A stretch of 64,000 bases of DNA from Timema cristinae. Lineage: Eukaryota > Arthropoda > Insecta > Phasmatodea > Timematidae. Positions within the stretch are counted from its first letter, which is position 1, and each line of letters begins with the position of its first letter. The notes beneath the pieces were generated by a model that searched no databases, was not told where the DNA came from, and saw nothing but the letters and a program-made list of their open reading frames with translations. Both the position numbers and the translations under genes were made by a program. Where the stretch lies: assembly GCA_039000515.1 (NCBI GenBank), contig JBCFYV010000024.1:41104533-41168532 (forward strand), given 5' to 3'. Below, in pieces: positions 35,279-45,173 of the stretch.

Positions 35279-35848
35279 TTTTCAGTTGCTTGACTAAGAA
35301 AACTACATCATTGTTAAAAAGTTGATATTTGGGTCCTCTAAACTTGAAAATATAACCAATTATTTTAAATAATTTTAAAGAGCAGCTAAAATAACCCCTA
35401 TTGGTCATAAATAGTAAAGTTAATTGTTCCCTGTTTTATTGGTATTGTGTTTAGTAATAAAACAGAGTTAGAGAGATGCAAGATATATGCTAGTGCAGGT
35501 TTGTACTCTGACATCAAGAGAAGATACAAGCTGTTTTAAAAAGCTTAGCTATATTAATACAGTGAGCCGGATCCTTTTCCTATGTAGTCTTAAGGTTTTA
35601 TAGGTGTAGGTTTCAACTACTGTAGTTTCGTTCAAAATATCTCATGTGATGGAGAAAAAGAAACATTTCCTTTCACCGATGGTGAGTGAGTTCATTAAGA
35701 AATCCTTTATTGAAGCTGATGTAGAACAATTTGCTGAGTTAAGAGTAATGAGCTGCTAATAATTATTTTGTTTAGTTATCAGCATGTACCGTCACACGTT
35801 TATTTGAGCCACAAATATATGCTCAATCAAACAACATAGGCAGATATA

Positions 35849-36194
35849 CAGGATGATCCAAAAGTATCTCAGAATAACATGGAAAATGAACATGTTTATA
35901 TGTATGGCAACATTGTAATGTTGGCCGGGTGTTGTTTAGGCCGTGTGATCTTGAGACATACACTAGGTCTATCCAGTTGAGTTACAGCATTTGAAAGTGT
36001 AAGATGAGATTTTTACAACAGAATGAGTATTCATTTTGTAACATTATTTTAAGGCCAACTCGTAAATGGAATACCAACAATCGTTTATGCATAGTGTTCC
36101 AGAATCACGCGTTCTGAATAAATAAACAATATACCGAATTTATGGCACAAAATATAAGTTTTTTCCATGGTTTGAGTGACTTTTGATCACTCTG
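35849..36194. mobile_element. Tc1/mariner-like MITE, 346 bp
   Basis: Ends are inverted: CAGGATGATCCAAAAGT at the left, and ACTTTTGATCACTCTG at the right. TA flanks both sides (35847-35848, 36195-36196). The interior has no transposase motif that I can see. The ends are of the CAGRRTGATC type seen in Tc1/mariner-related elements of arthropods. This is a different family from the fold-back MITE, with shorter inverted ends. Confidence 0.75.
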
Positions 36195-36803
36195 TATAAT
36201 CCTTTTATTTCCCAACAGTTTCCTGACAGATGGATGAGTATAATTCTAAGACTTACTGTTGGTACAGTTCAACAAAGCATGTTTGTGAAAATCAACATCT
36301 ACGATTGTTTAAGTAGACTAAATAATTTTAAATCACGCTAATAACTGGAACCACTACAGCAGAAAATATTTATGCTACTTTCAAGAATTGATTAAAGTGA
36401 GCAAATTTTGCCAATTCGAAAATGAACTAGATTAGACATAGAGGATGTAAATGAATTGGCAAGCATTTATAAGGGTTTGCTTTTATTATGTCAAACAGTA
36501 TTATGGCTTCCATCATTCCTGGAATCGCATTATAAAATTCACACTGGAGATCTTTTTGAAAAATTCTTATCAATGGAATGTAATGAAGTTTTTTTTCTTA
36601 CGAATTATTAACATTACTTGTGATAAAAAAATGTTCATAGTTAAAGAAGAATTGGACCATCAGTTTGGACAGCATCTACTTCAAACCGGTGTTCGCAGAC
36701 TAAATTAAGGCAAAGTTCTTCGGTGATTCCAAGAGCTGCTTACTAAAAAAATTAATTAAAATAAATTGATATTATCTATTAGCCATAAATAGAGGATCCA
36801 TAA
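36195..36803. other. AT-rich DNA with an unsupported 85-codon frame
   Basis: The frame at 36451-36708 shows no motif, promoter or splice context and is treated as chance. Confidence 0.4.
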
Positions 36804-37275
36804 TCTTACTTATAAAATAACACATGATCGACTGACTGACTGACTGATTCATCATGGCCGAGCGCAAACTATCAAGGCTACAAGCATGAAATTCGGACTG
36901 TATATTCATTTTGTTATGTAGGCACCCACTAAGAAAGGATTTTAGAAAATTCCACCCCAAAGGGGTCAAAATAGGGGATGATAATATGTATAAAGTCCGT
37001 CATTTTGAAAGTTACATAAAAAAATTTTGTATTTCGGTTATTGACGTAAAACAAATAAATACGTGTTTCAGGAATTTTGGAAATTTTATTTAATAAGGGA
37101 TGAAAAAGGGGGTGAAAGTTTGTATCGGACTTGCATTATTTTTGATCTGAGGTCAATTTATGGTCATCAACGTAACGTAATATTTTAAATTAATCTGTAA
37201 ATACATCTGTATATTTTCGTATTTGTATATAATCAACTTCCACGCGAGCAAAGCCGCGGGCAACAGCTATCTAGT
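36804..37275 (+). mobile_element. Possible Helitron-like or other non-autonomous element (GACTGACT start)
   Basis: Begins near TATAAAATAACACATGATCG followed by four GACT repeats. It ends with CGCGAGCAAAGCCGCGGGCA, ACAGCTATCTAG. The GC-rich potential hairpin just before a CTAG end resembles a Helitron 3' terminus (hairpin plus CTRR). A related element lies at 50403-50740. Class uncertain. Confidence 0.45.
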
Positions 37276-38052
37276 CGATCATATATTTTGAAATCCTTCT
37301 TGGTGCCACGGTTGAATGGAGTAAATTGGACCTGCGAGATGAATACAAAATAATTATAAAAAGGATCTCTGAGGTTTAGCCATTTAAAGGAAAATTGACA
37401 TTTTGATTTTGGGGAACCGATTTTAATACAGTAAACCTTAAAACACTTTATAATTCCCTAAAGTTAATGATTTAGTTACAAAAACTGTGAGCCAGAAAAA
37501 CAAAATTATTATTTTGGTAATAATTGTAGATTGAAATCCTTAATCAATAAAATCTTTATTGATTTCATACTTGGAGGAGTCTTATGAAACAAATCTTTTA
37601 CCTTCACCCACCCCTCCCCTCTAACCAGTATAACAGCCCCTGGCTCCACCCTTGGGCCAACATTGATGACATTTTATATATTCATTATTATTGTTTTATT
37701 GATGTCGATGCAATATATCAAAAGTGAAATATTCAAATCCCAGTGACCTTACCTATAATAAGTATTTTTTTTTAAAAGGATTCTTTCTTTTATATTATAT
37801 TCTTACAATAACTTCGTGAGGTCTGGCTGATGGTGTCTTATTAATGTATATTGGCACCAATTTCCCCCCCCCCCCAAACCCTTGGTCCCCCAAATTAATC
37901 AATAATTAAAAAAATATTATTTTAATGAAATAACATTGGGCGGCGTTATATAAAGGTTCTATTGATAAACTTTTGAGTTTTTGGTTTAGTGCAAGGGTGT
38001 ATATTAAGATGTTTTCAAATTTAGAAAGAATAACATATCTTATTATTATTAA
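37276..38052. other. No gene recognised
   Basis: Contains a C run (37867-37876) and AT-rich sequence. It may include unrecognised old repeats. Confidence 0.4.
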
Positions 38053-38190
38053 AATGGTTTCTGGTTTTCCACTCTCCATCCACTCAAATGCATGTTCACT
38101 TCATCTGCATTCAATATTCCCAATTACTAAACTATTAGCGTAATTAGTACTAAAGCGTATAACCCAAACGAGTAAGACGTGGTGCTTAGT
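38053..38190 (+). repeat. SINE-A 3' half
   Basis: GGTTTTCCACTCTCCATCCA, AAATGCATGTTCACTTC, CTATTAGCGTAATTAGTAC, and tail CCCAAACGAGTAAGACGTGG. Last SINE-A before a 6.7-kb SINE-free interval containing exon 2. Confidence 0.85.
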
Positions 38191-38754
38191 AAATACAAAA
38201 AAAAAAACTTCCATTTTGTACAAAACCTCACTTCCAAGGCAAAAAAACACGCATTGAGATGGACATTAACCTTGTTTACTAATTCAGCTTGATCTCGATA
38301 CATCTTCCAATCAAAATAATTATAAATAAAAGGTACATTAGTTAACTACGCTATTATTTTCTGATAAATGATGGAATGTTATAGTGACAGTTTTCGATCT
38401 CGAGATTATAACTAAATTTTTCGTTATAGATAGCCCCAAACTAAAATTGAAATTGTATTTCAATTGTGTTACTTTATCAGTCTATCTGTCTGTGTCAGGA
38501 GCCACAACAGATTTTTTTTTAGATAAATTAATTTTCTTTAAATATTGATTTGAATTTTATGTGACCTTACCTCAAGGATAGTTCATAATTTTAGTTTTAG
38601 CTCTAAAAACAAGGTTGCTGATTATTAAAATAAACAAATTTCAAATTTTTAGAAAATAGCTATAATTTTGTTCAAAATGGATGCTTATAGAATTTCTTAC
38701 ACTGCAAATATAACTGCACACTTGTCTTTTCGGAGAAAAATCCATTTATATGTA
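38191..38754. other. AT-rich DNA, possible trace of the 1-kb repeat
   Basis: TCGATCTCGAGATTATAACT and ATCAGTCTATCTGTCTGTGT (38394-38500) recall blocks of the 24380/32607 repeat. The match is too weak to call a copy. Confidence 0.35.
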
Positions 38755-38999
38755 CAGGGTTGCCCACGGAAAAGTATTCCTTCTCCTATATCCAGCAGGC
38801 GCCCCACTCTGAATTGGAGGAGGTTAATCCCCTTCCACCCATATTGTGAATGAAGAATAAGTCAATAAAGCTTTAGACAGGCAGTTCACTTGCTCATTCT
38901 TCATGTCACACTATCGGTGGAAGGGGATTGACCTCCTTCAATTCAGAGTGAGGCGCCTGCTGGATATAGGAGGTGGGCTACTTTCCGTGGGCCACCCTG
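38755..38999. mobile_element. Fold-back MITE, copy 2
   Basis: 245 bp, TA on both sides (38753-38754, 39000-39001), beginning CAGGGTTGCCCACGGAAAAG and ending in the complement (CTTTCCGTGGGCCACCCTG). Arms pair through TCTGAATTGGAGGAGGTTAA and TTGACCTCCTTCAATTCAGA, around a small asymmetric loop (38865-38890). Confidence 0.9.
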
Positions 39000-39001
39000 T
39001 A

Positions 39002-39834
39002 GTTTACAAACGAATAGGTAATCATTGAGAATTTAAAATTGTTAAAAAATGTTTCTAACGATTCGGATGGAAATATTTGGGTCAAATATTTTACATGATA
39101 AATAATGTACTTATGTTTGTTTAAAAGTAAATGAATGACTTTTACTGAATAGAGTTTTGAAAATATGTTAAAACTATAATATACTCTAAAGGGAATTATG
39201 TACAAATTGTGTCGTAGTGTTTATTTTTGTGTGGTTGGTCAAATTGGGAGGGAGGAGCAAGGAACAATTATTATTGCAGTCTATCTCATTATAGTTTTCT
39301 TAAATATATTCACCTATTTTCATTCGTTTAGTAAATGTAATTTGGTTGATGACGTTTCCTGACTGTGACGTAGCGTAAAATCAAGGCAGGATTATGTACG
39401 TTAATGAATGTACGTTTTATTTGACGAGTTTATTTTTTAAAGCCATAGCATTAAAATAAAAACTATAGTTAGTAATTAAATTATTTCAAAAAGGAAGAAA
39501 CATTGCTAAAATAAAATTCATTTAACTATGATAACGTATTTTTCTTTAATCGTCTAAAGCTATTTTATTTATTCATGAAAATTAACAATAGGAATTTTCT
39601 ATCCAGGATATGCTTAAAAAAGTGTATGTATATCCAGAAAAAAAACAATAGAAATGTCATTTTGAAATGAGTCAATGCTGAATCAGCGCTAATATTAAAG
39701 TGGTTGTATGTACTGGTGAGAGTAATAATTGTAGTAGGCTTACTACCCGCACATAAACAAGAGAAGTTACCACGGTGAACTGATTTTCACACTTTAAGAA
39801 CACTAAGCACTGCCACACTTAGACATGAATTTAC
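39002..39834. other. Unique DNA between MITE and LINE
   Basis: No gene recognised. GTGACGTAGCGT at 39366 is CRE-like but isolated. Confidence 0.4.
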
Positions 39835-40385
39835 ACAATGGAAATAGAGGGATGAAGAGTGAGCGTCAAACTAAGATGCAACAGTCTTTGCATTTTCTTC
39901 GGAATCACCAAGTAAGCAACGTAGTTAAGAAATATAAAGATTGGAACTGAGGAATAAACTGATGAAATGCTACATTTGGAATATCGCTCTGTATGGAACA
40001 GAAACTTTGCCTCTCAGGAAGATGGAAAAATAAATACTTTGAGAAGTTTGACATATGATGCTGATGAAGATCTTAGAAGATAAGGTGGACATACAGGGTG
40101 ACAAATGAAGAGGTCCTAAGTATAGTGGGGGAGAAGAGAGCATTTTTTGAATGGAATTCTTAGCTACAAAGCAAATTTGATCGGACACATCCTTAGGAGG
40201 AACTGTCTTCTGCACGACATTATAAAATGAAAGGTTGAAGTAAATAGGAGATTAGGAAGGACGAGGATTCATTTATTGGATGACTTAAAGGAAAGAAGAA
40301 CATTCTGGGAGATGAATAAGTAGGCAGAGGACACGGTATTGGAAGTCTAAGTTCATTGACAGAAGAATGGACCCGTCGTAAGACA
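39835..40385 (+). pseudogene. Second LINE fragment, ORF2 C-terminus (dead)
   Basis: Broken frames give MKCYIWNIALYGTETLPLRK, then GHILRRNCLLHDII and RRLGRTRIHLLDDLKERRTF. This is the familiar order at the C-terminal end of insect LINE reverse transcriptases. It differs from the family at 8.65 and 30.2 kb. Many stops occur. It ends about 190 bp before the exon 2 acceptor. An 81-codon open frame on the opposite strand is a shadow. Confidence 0.75.
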
Positions 40386-40578
40386 GAACACATAGTAATA
40401 ATACTTAAATATATTCACATATTCTCATTTCTTTAGTATACGTGCTTTGGTTGAGCGATATAAAGGGTTTATTTCTCTATAGTTTCATTTCTCTATAGTT
40501 TCCTTAAATCTACTCACTTTGAAATGTATGTGACAACTCTAAGATCTGTGTAATAGTGTACTTTTTTTTTTTCAGACA

Positions 40579-40611
40579 ATGAAGACCTCCGACGTTTCCC
40601 TGACGGTGTAA
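40579..40611 (+). promoter_or_regulatory. Upstream ORF 1 (10 codons plus stop)
   Basis: ATG three bases into the exon, translated MKTSDVSLTV then TAA. The context ACAATGA is moderate. It could reduce initiation at the main start. Confidence 0.5.
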
Positions 40612-40636
40612 ATAGTAGAAGTGGTGGCCGTCCACC

Positions 40637-40672
40637 ATGTTATCAAGCTTGACACACACGCCCAACTGTTAA
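40637..40672 (+). promoter_or_regulatory. Upstream ORF 2 (11 codons plus stop)
   Basis: ATG in a strong context (GTCCACCATGT), translated MLSSLTHTPNC then TAA. It ends 116 bases before the main ATG, leaving room for reinitiation. Its context looks stronger than that of the main start. Confidence 0.5.
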
Positions 40673-40778
40673 GAGGCCGTCACACCGCCGATCTAGTTGT
40701 AACAACCACCGCAGCTTCGCGTCCGTGTCGCTCGGGCCCAAGGTCACTCGCTCCTTGAGGAACATCACCGCTAGGTGT

Positions 40779-40786
40779 TGACGTCA
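40779..40786. promoter_or_regulatory. CRE palindrome TGACGTCA
   Basis: A perfect 8-bp CRE/ATF site two bases before the start codon. Within an exon it may be fortuitous, or it may serve an alternative promoter. Confidence 0.3.
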
Positions 40787-40788
40787 TC

Positions 40789-40847
40789 ATGCCAGGGTTC
40801 GGGGGCCTCAGCGCCATCAAGTCAAAGGCGTCCGGCGTCTTCTCTGG
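40789..40847 (+). CDS. First coding exon of an unidentified host gene (partial, 19 codons plus 2 bases)
   Basis: The ATG (context GTCATCATGC, A at -3) opens MPGFGGLSAIKSKASGVFS. The exon ends TTCTCTGG/GTGAGTAAAA, a consensus donor with GT at 40848. The split codon starts GG, so residue 20 should be Gly unless spliced otherwise. The peptide is rich in Gly, Ser and Lys, with no signal peptide or membrane segment. It has an amphipathic look and I do not recognise the family. No other ATG lies between upstream ORF 2 and this one. GC-rich codons (GGC, CTC, GCC, GTC) contrast with the surrounding DNA. No downstream exon is recognised, so the second intron would run past the window end. Splice sites and composition support a real exon; the protein identity stays open. 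Confidence 0.65.
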
Positions 40848-41746
40848 GTGAGTAAAATTAATTATTTAAATAGGAAAACTTAATTTGTGTGTTAGATTTT
40901 GAGGTTTATTTCAAAATATGTGTTTTTAGTAATATTCATTATAATTGTAGTCAGAAGAAAGATGAAATTATAATATTTAGATGTTACATTTACTTAAATT
41001 TATCGGTGTAACTTCTTTTGGTATATTAAATCAGGATAAAAATAAAATCACGTGCAAGATGATTTTATTTTTATTTTCAAATAAATAATCTTGCAAGTTA
41101 ATTTTCTTATTTTTATCTTGTTTTAATTGACCAAAAAAAGTTGTACGAATTAATTTAAGTAAATGTAACGTTTAATTACGTTCCTTATATTATAATTTAC
41201 AATATGTGTGTTTAAAATTTGTTGATTTATTTTAAGAATAATAGAAATTTTGAGGCATGTGGGTGGGTACCTGTACGATTTATCTGCTCAACCTGATTGG
41301 TTTCCACCGTTGTATAAAGTGCTTTTATCCTTGCTTTAAAGTACTAGTTAGGTGAATAGTAGACTTCGCTCCCTCGATGTTTTAAGAAGGAATTATATCA
41401 GATTCTTATCGCTACTACAAGTTTTAGCTTTATATTTGGAATAATTAATTTTTGTATTTCAAGTCGAGATATATCCTTTAATTTATCCTTGTATTTGAAG
41501 TTGGCATTTTTCCTTGGTGATCAAGGTAGAAAGAAAAATAATTGATCCTATATTCAGTAAAACATTATATTATTAGAGAATAAACGTGGTTTTATACGTC
41601 AGACTCTCAATATGTCAATATCTATTTCGTAGATTGTTTAATTATAATCACATGGGGTGGGTTATTAAACATTAAACAAAGTACCTTTAGAGTGGTCATC
41701 ATCTTATAATGAATAACCATATAGCAAAACCACACCCTAATAAATA
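40848..41746 (+). other. Start of candidate intron 2
   Basis: AT-rich sequence after the donor, with no SINE. The intact transposon lies 0.9 kb into it. Confidence 0.45.
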
Positions 41747-41748
41747 TA

Positions 41749-42214
41749 CAACGTGTTTCTAAAACATTGCATCAAACTTTGGCAGGATACTCCTTGGGTG
41801 AAATTAGAATAATTCTCATAAGCAACCTAGGGTCCATCTTCAATATTAAGGGCGGTATGCACCCTAAAGATAGAGCTAAAAACGACTATTGTGTGAAATA
41901 TTATGAAAACTGCTTAGGGTATTACAACGAATCTTTGTATACTACTTATTGAAACCTTGATCATTAATAAACTAAATGTGCTGTTACAGTTACCCACCCC
42001 CATCATGTAAAAAAGGGGGGGTTGTAACACATTTTTTCTAAAATAAAATATGTCAGAGTAAGTATTACCAATTTTTACTTAAGATTTCAAAACAGGTAAT
42101 AGAAATTAACAAAAAAGGTGTCTTGGAGAAACTGTCTAGCTTTCCCCATTTTCGAGATAATCATGCATGTTTGATTTCAAAGACAAGTGTTAATTCCTGC
42201 CAGGTAGGGAGCCA
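41749..42214 (+). repeat. Left terminal inverted repeat of the DD41D element
   Basis: Mirrors 43714-44180. Contains a G/C-rich run (TTACCCACCCCCATCATG, then a G7 run) matched by its complement on the right. The 61-codon frame at 41767 has a counterpart in the right arm, but that follows from arm identity rather than coding. Confidence 0.92.
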
Positions 42215-42340
42215 ATAAAGCTGTGTTGCTTCACTCCCCTCTTTTCCACCATTCTTATTATCACTATCTTCCCCTCCCTCCACGAGCAGACTGCATCAGT
42301 CCACACGACTTCACTGCGTGTTGCGCGTATTACTAGTTAA

Positions 42341-43414
42341 ATGGCAAAGTACACAAACGCAGAAATGACAGACATGGTCATGCTGTACGGTGAAGCTAGA
42401 GGAAACGCAAGAGCAGCTGCACGGTTGTACCACGACAGATATCCTGCGCGACGTCAACCTTATCACCGGACCTTCACCGATGTCACTCTGCGACTTCGTG
42501 AAACAGGTACATTTCAGCTACGAAGGGGATCTGGTCACCCGAGGAATGTTCGCACTCCAATTGTCGAAGAAGAGGTACTGAATTATGTGGATGATAACGC
42601 GTCAACAAGCACACGTGCCATTGCGCATCAAACGAATGTGTCCAATTCCACAGTATGGCGTGTCATGCATGATCAGCTGCTGCATCCGTACCACATGCGC
42701 AAGGTGCAGGCATTGGGGCTAGCAGATTATGCTCCTCGACATGAATTCTCCGACTGGTTTCTGCAGCAGTGCGGAGTGGTTCCTGATTTCTCCACTATAA
42801 TATTGTTTTCCGATGAGGCAACATTCACCAGAGACGGCTATTTTAATAGTACAAATAGTCACATTTGGAATGACGTGAACCCTCATGCAACTATCATCAT
42901 GGGCAACCAGCATAGATTTTCTGTCAACATCTGGGCAGGCATTGTGGGTAACCATCTCATTGGCCCTTACCTGATGTCACGACGTTTGACTGGCCACATC
43001 TACTATCAATTTCTGAAATTTACATTGCCACAGTTCCTCGAGAATGTACCGCTCTCCGTTAGACAACGCATGTGGCTACAACACGATGGTGCCCCACCTC
43101 ATTTCACAAGAGCTGTGCGTGACTACCTCAACACTGCATTTCCTGCCCGATGGATAGGAAGAGGTGGGCCTGTTGCGTGGCCACCACGCTCTCCTGACCT
43201 AAATCCGTTAGACTTCTTTCTGTGGGGCTTTGTCAAAGCTTTGGTGTACGAGACAGCCGTTGAATCTGAGGAAGACCTGTTAGCCAGGATAGTTGCTGCA
43301 TGTGATAAGGTTCAAGAAACTCCACGTGTTTTCGAAAGAGTACGCCAGTCATTGATACGTCGCCTCAATTATTGCAATAACGTTAGGGGCCACCATTTTG
43401 AACAGTTGCTATGA
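42341..43414 (+). CDS. DD41D Tc1/mariner-type transposase, 357 aa, intact
   Basis: Cuts and joins transposon ends in the nucleus; it should act on the inverted repeats flanking it. The N-terminus (residues 1-55, with TNAEMTDMVMLYGEARGN) looks like the DUF4817-type helix-turn-helix common in arthropod Tc elements. A linker RRGSGHPR (61-68) resembles the GRPR-like motif. A second HTH spans about 86-125 (TRAIAHQTNVSNSTVWRVMH). The catalytic domain shows FSDEATF (D158), LQHDGAPPHF (D249) and PRSPDLNPLDFFLWG (D291). There are 41 residues between the second and third aspartates, hence DD41D, as in rosa/visitor-like elements. Length is normal for a mariner relative. The start chosen is the first ATG after TAGTTAA. 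AATAAA at 43503 could serve polyadenylation. No frameshift or stop; all three aspartates are present. Codon use is less AT-biased than the surroundings, consistent with transfer or recent insertion. Confidence 0.93.
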   Translation: MAKYTNAEMTDMVMLYGEARGNARAAARLYHDRYPARRQPYHRTFTDVTLRLRETGTFQLRRGSGHPRNVRTPIVEEEVLNYVDDNASTSTRAIAHQTNVSNSTVWRVMHDQLLHPYHMRKVQALGLADYAPRHEFSDWFLQQCGVVPDFSTIILFSDEATFTRDGYFNSTNSHIWNDVNPHATIIMGNQHRFSVNIWAGIVGNHLIGPYLMSRRLTGHIYYQFLKFTLPQFLENVPLSVRQRMWLQHDGAPPHFTRAVRDYLNTAFPARWIGRGGPVAWPPRSPDLNPLDFFLWGFVKALVYETAVESEEDLLARIVAACDKVQETPRVFERVRQSLIRRLNYCNNVRGHHFEQLL

Positions 43415-43713
43415 ATCTGTTTTTGAAGCTAGGAACTAAAAAATGCAATAACTACAATTTGTATTTCTTAATGTAGCTTTCAATATTCCAGTGAGTGTAA
43501 TGAATAAAATCCCACCCAAGTGTGAACTGTGTAAGCATAACTCACTAATGTAATAAATAGCAACACATCGGAGCTTATGAAGAAGGAAAAGTATCAGAGT
43601 TTCTCAATCATAACACACAAACCAGCATTGTTTACCAAATGTACGTGATACATTAGTCACACGTGCCGGTAAAAATGGTTAAACGACTGCATTGCGAAAT
43701 AAAACTGCGATTC

Positions 43714-44180
43714 TGGCTGCCTACCTGGCAGGCATTTGCACTTGGCTCTGATCCCAAACTTGTGTGATTATCTCAGAAACGGGGAAAGCTATACAGTTTC
43801 TCCAAGACACCTTTTTTGTTAATTTTGATTCCCTGTTTTGTAATCTTAAGTAAAAATTGGTAATACTTACTCTGACATATTTTATTTTAGAAAAAATGTG
43901 TTACAACCCCCCCTTTTTTACATGATGGGGGTGGGTAACGGTAACAGCACATTTAGTTTATTAATGATCAAGGTTTCAATAAGTAGTATACAAAGATTCG
44001 TTGTAATACCCTAAGCAGTTTTCACAATATTTCACACAACAGTCGTTTTTAGCTCTGTATTTAGGGGTGTATACCGCCCTTAATATTGAAGATGGACCCT
44101 AGGTTGCTTATGAGAATTATTCTAATTTCACCCAAGGAGTATCCTGCCAAAGTTTGATGCAATGTTTTATAAACACGTTG
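43714..44180 (-). repeat. Right terminal inverted repeat of the DD41D element
   Basis: Reverse complement of 41749-42214, ending ACACGTTG before TA. Small differences include GTAACGG against GTTACAG near 43935. A frame in this arm spilling into the flank is accidental. Confidence 0.92.
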
Positions 44181-44476
44181 TATATGTATATATACATTAT
44201 TCGGCCAAAGTTCAAAGAATGTTCCTGCGAAATGTTGATAAATTTGATTTAGCATGTGGCAGTAATCACGGACAATCAGACCGATAAAATGTCAACTGGA
44301 CGAGTTAAATAGAACTATTCTAATCTCTTTTCATTTATCAAGTCACAATATTTCGAAATAACCCTTGTGATATTTGTGTCATTGTGTTATCTTTTTCCTC
44401 TATTTTAAGATAAGTTAAAAGAGGATTAAGTAATTTTAATCTAGATTTGAGATAAGTAAGCCAGACTATTTTAGTA

Positions 44477-44722
44477 CAGGGTGGCCCACGGAAAAGTATC
44501 CCGCCTCCTGTATCCTGCAGGTGCCTCCCTCTGAATTGGAGGAGGTCAATCCCTTCCACCCATATTGTAACATGAAGAATGAGCAAGTTAACTGTTTGTC
44601 TAAAGATTTATTGACTCATTCTTCATGTCACAATATGGGTGGAAGGGGATTGACCTCCTCAAATTCAGAGTGAGGCGCCTGCTGGATATAGGAGGCGGGA
44701 TACTTCTCCGTGGGCCACCCTG
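44477..44722. mobile_element. Fold-back MITE, copy 3
   Basis: 246 bp with TA flanks (44475-44476, 44723-44724). Starts CAGGGTGGCCCACGGAAAAG and ends CTTCTCCGTGGGCCACCCTG. It lies 297 bp right of the DD41D element, but its ends differ (CAGGGTGG against CAACGTGT), so this transposase is an unlikely mover. Confidence 0.92.
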
Positions 44723-44922
44723 TAGAATAGATGGAAATTATTATCGGTAAGGATATATACAATGCCCTGAAATTTTATGTCCGTAATTTAATTTTAAATT
44801 AGTTATTTAATTTAATTGGTGATATCATTTACGATAAGTATATTAGACTAATTTATATAGAAACATTAAATAGATTTATTGTAAGCTTTAGAATAATTTA
44901 GATTGATTAATTGAGGATGACC

Positions 44923-45173
44923 TTCCTTAGTGGTCGCATGTCTAAGGATACTCTATCAAATATAAGGCAACTCTCTTAATAGACCATATTTCCGATGACA
45001 GACAGATTGGGGTTCAAATCCCTTACGGGTGTACTGAAGATGGTTTTTCCTCTCTCCCGCCATGGAAATGTGGGTATACTTCCTCTAAGTTTAATATTCC
45101 TAATACCTAAAACCACTTGCGTAACTTCTACATAAGTGCTTAACCCGAATGGGTTGCAAGACGCGCTGCTAAA
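44923..45173 (+). repeat. SINE-A copy, diverged
   Basis: Head CCTTAGTGGTCGCATGTCTA with a 15-20 bp insertion, B box GGGGTTCAAATCCCTTACGG, body, and tail CCCGAATGGGTTGCAAGACG. Confidence 0.85.

Larger units (their letters stand above)
40576..40788 (+). other. Exon 2, 5' untranslated part
   Basis: Preceded by a long T run and CAG (acceptor AG at 40574-40575). GC content jumps from about 30% to well over 50% at exactly this point. It holds two short upstream ORFs and a TGACGTCA palindrome. A LINE relic ends only about 190 bp upstream. Whether it is the second exon, or an alternative first exon with a start further downstream, cannot be decided here. Confidence 0.65.
41749..44180 (+). mobile_element. 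Complete DD41D Tc1/mariner-type transposon with long inverted repeats
   Basis: 2,432 bp, flanked by TA on both sides (41747-41748, 44181-44182). The terminal inverted repeats are about 466 bp: left 41749-42214, right 43714-44180. Ends are CAACGTGTTT and its complement. The arms differ by scattered substitutions (for example CTGTCTAGC against CTGTATAGC) and diverge more towards the inside. A single intact transposase gene lies between them. Long inverted repeats are unusual for this superfamily, whose typical arms are tens to about 200 bp. Open ends and an intact frame suggest recent arrival, but activity is not shown. Confidence 0.92.

Noticed and set aside
36451..36708. 85-codon plus frame
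   Set aside because: AT-rich, no motif, no splice or promoter context.
41767..41952. Short frame in the left inverted repeat, with a counterpart in the right arm
   Set aside because: The similarity follows from the arms being inverted copies; no coding signal.
42390..42955. Other frames inside the transposase gene
   Set aside because: Shadows of the 357-codon transposase frame.
44477..44722. Idea that the DD41D transposase mobilises the adjacent fold-back MITE
   Set aside because: Terminal sequences differ (CAACGTGTTT against CAGGGTGGCC) and no shared subterminal sequence is seen.
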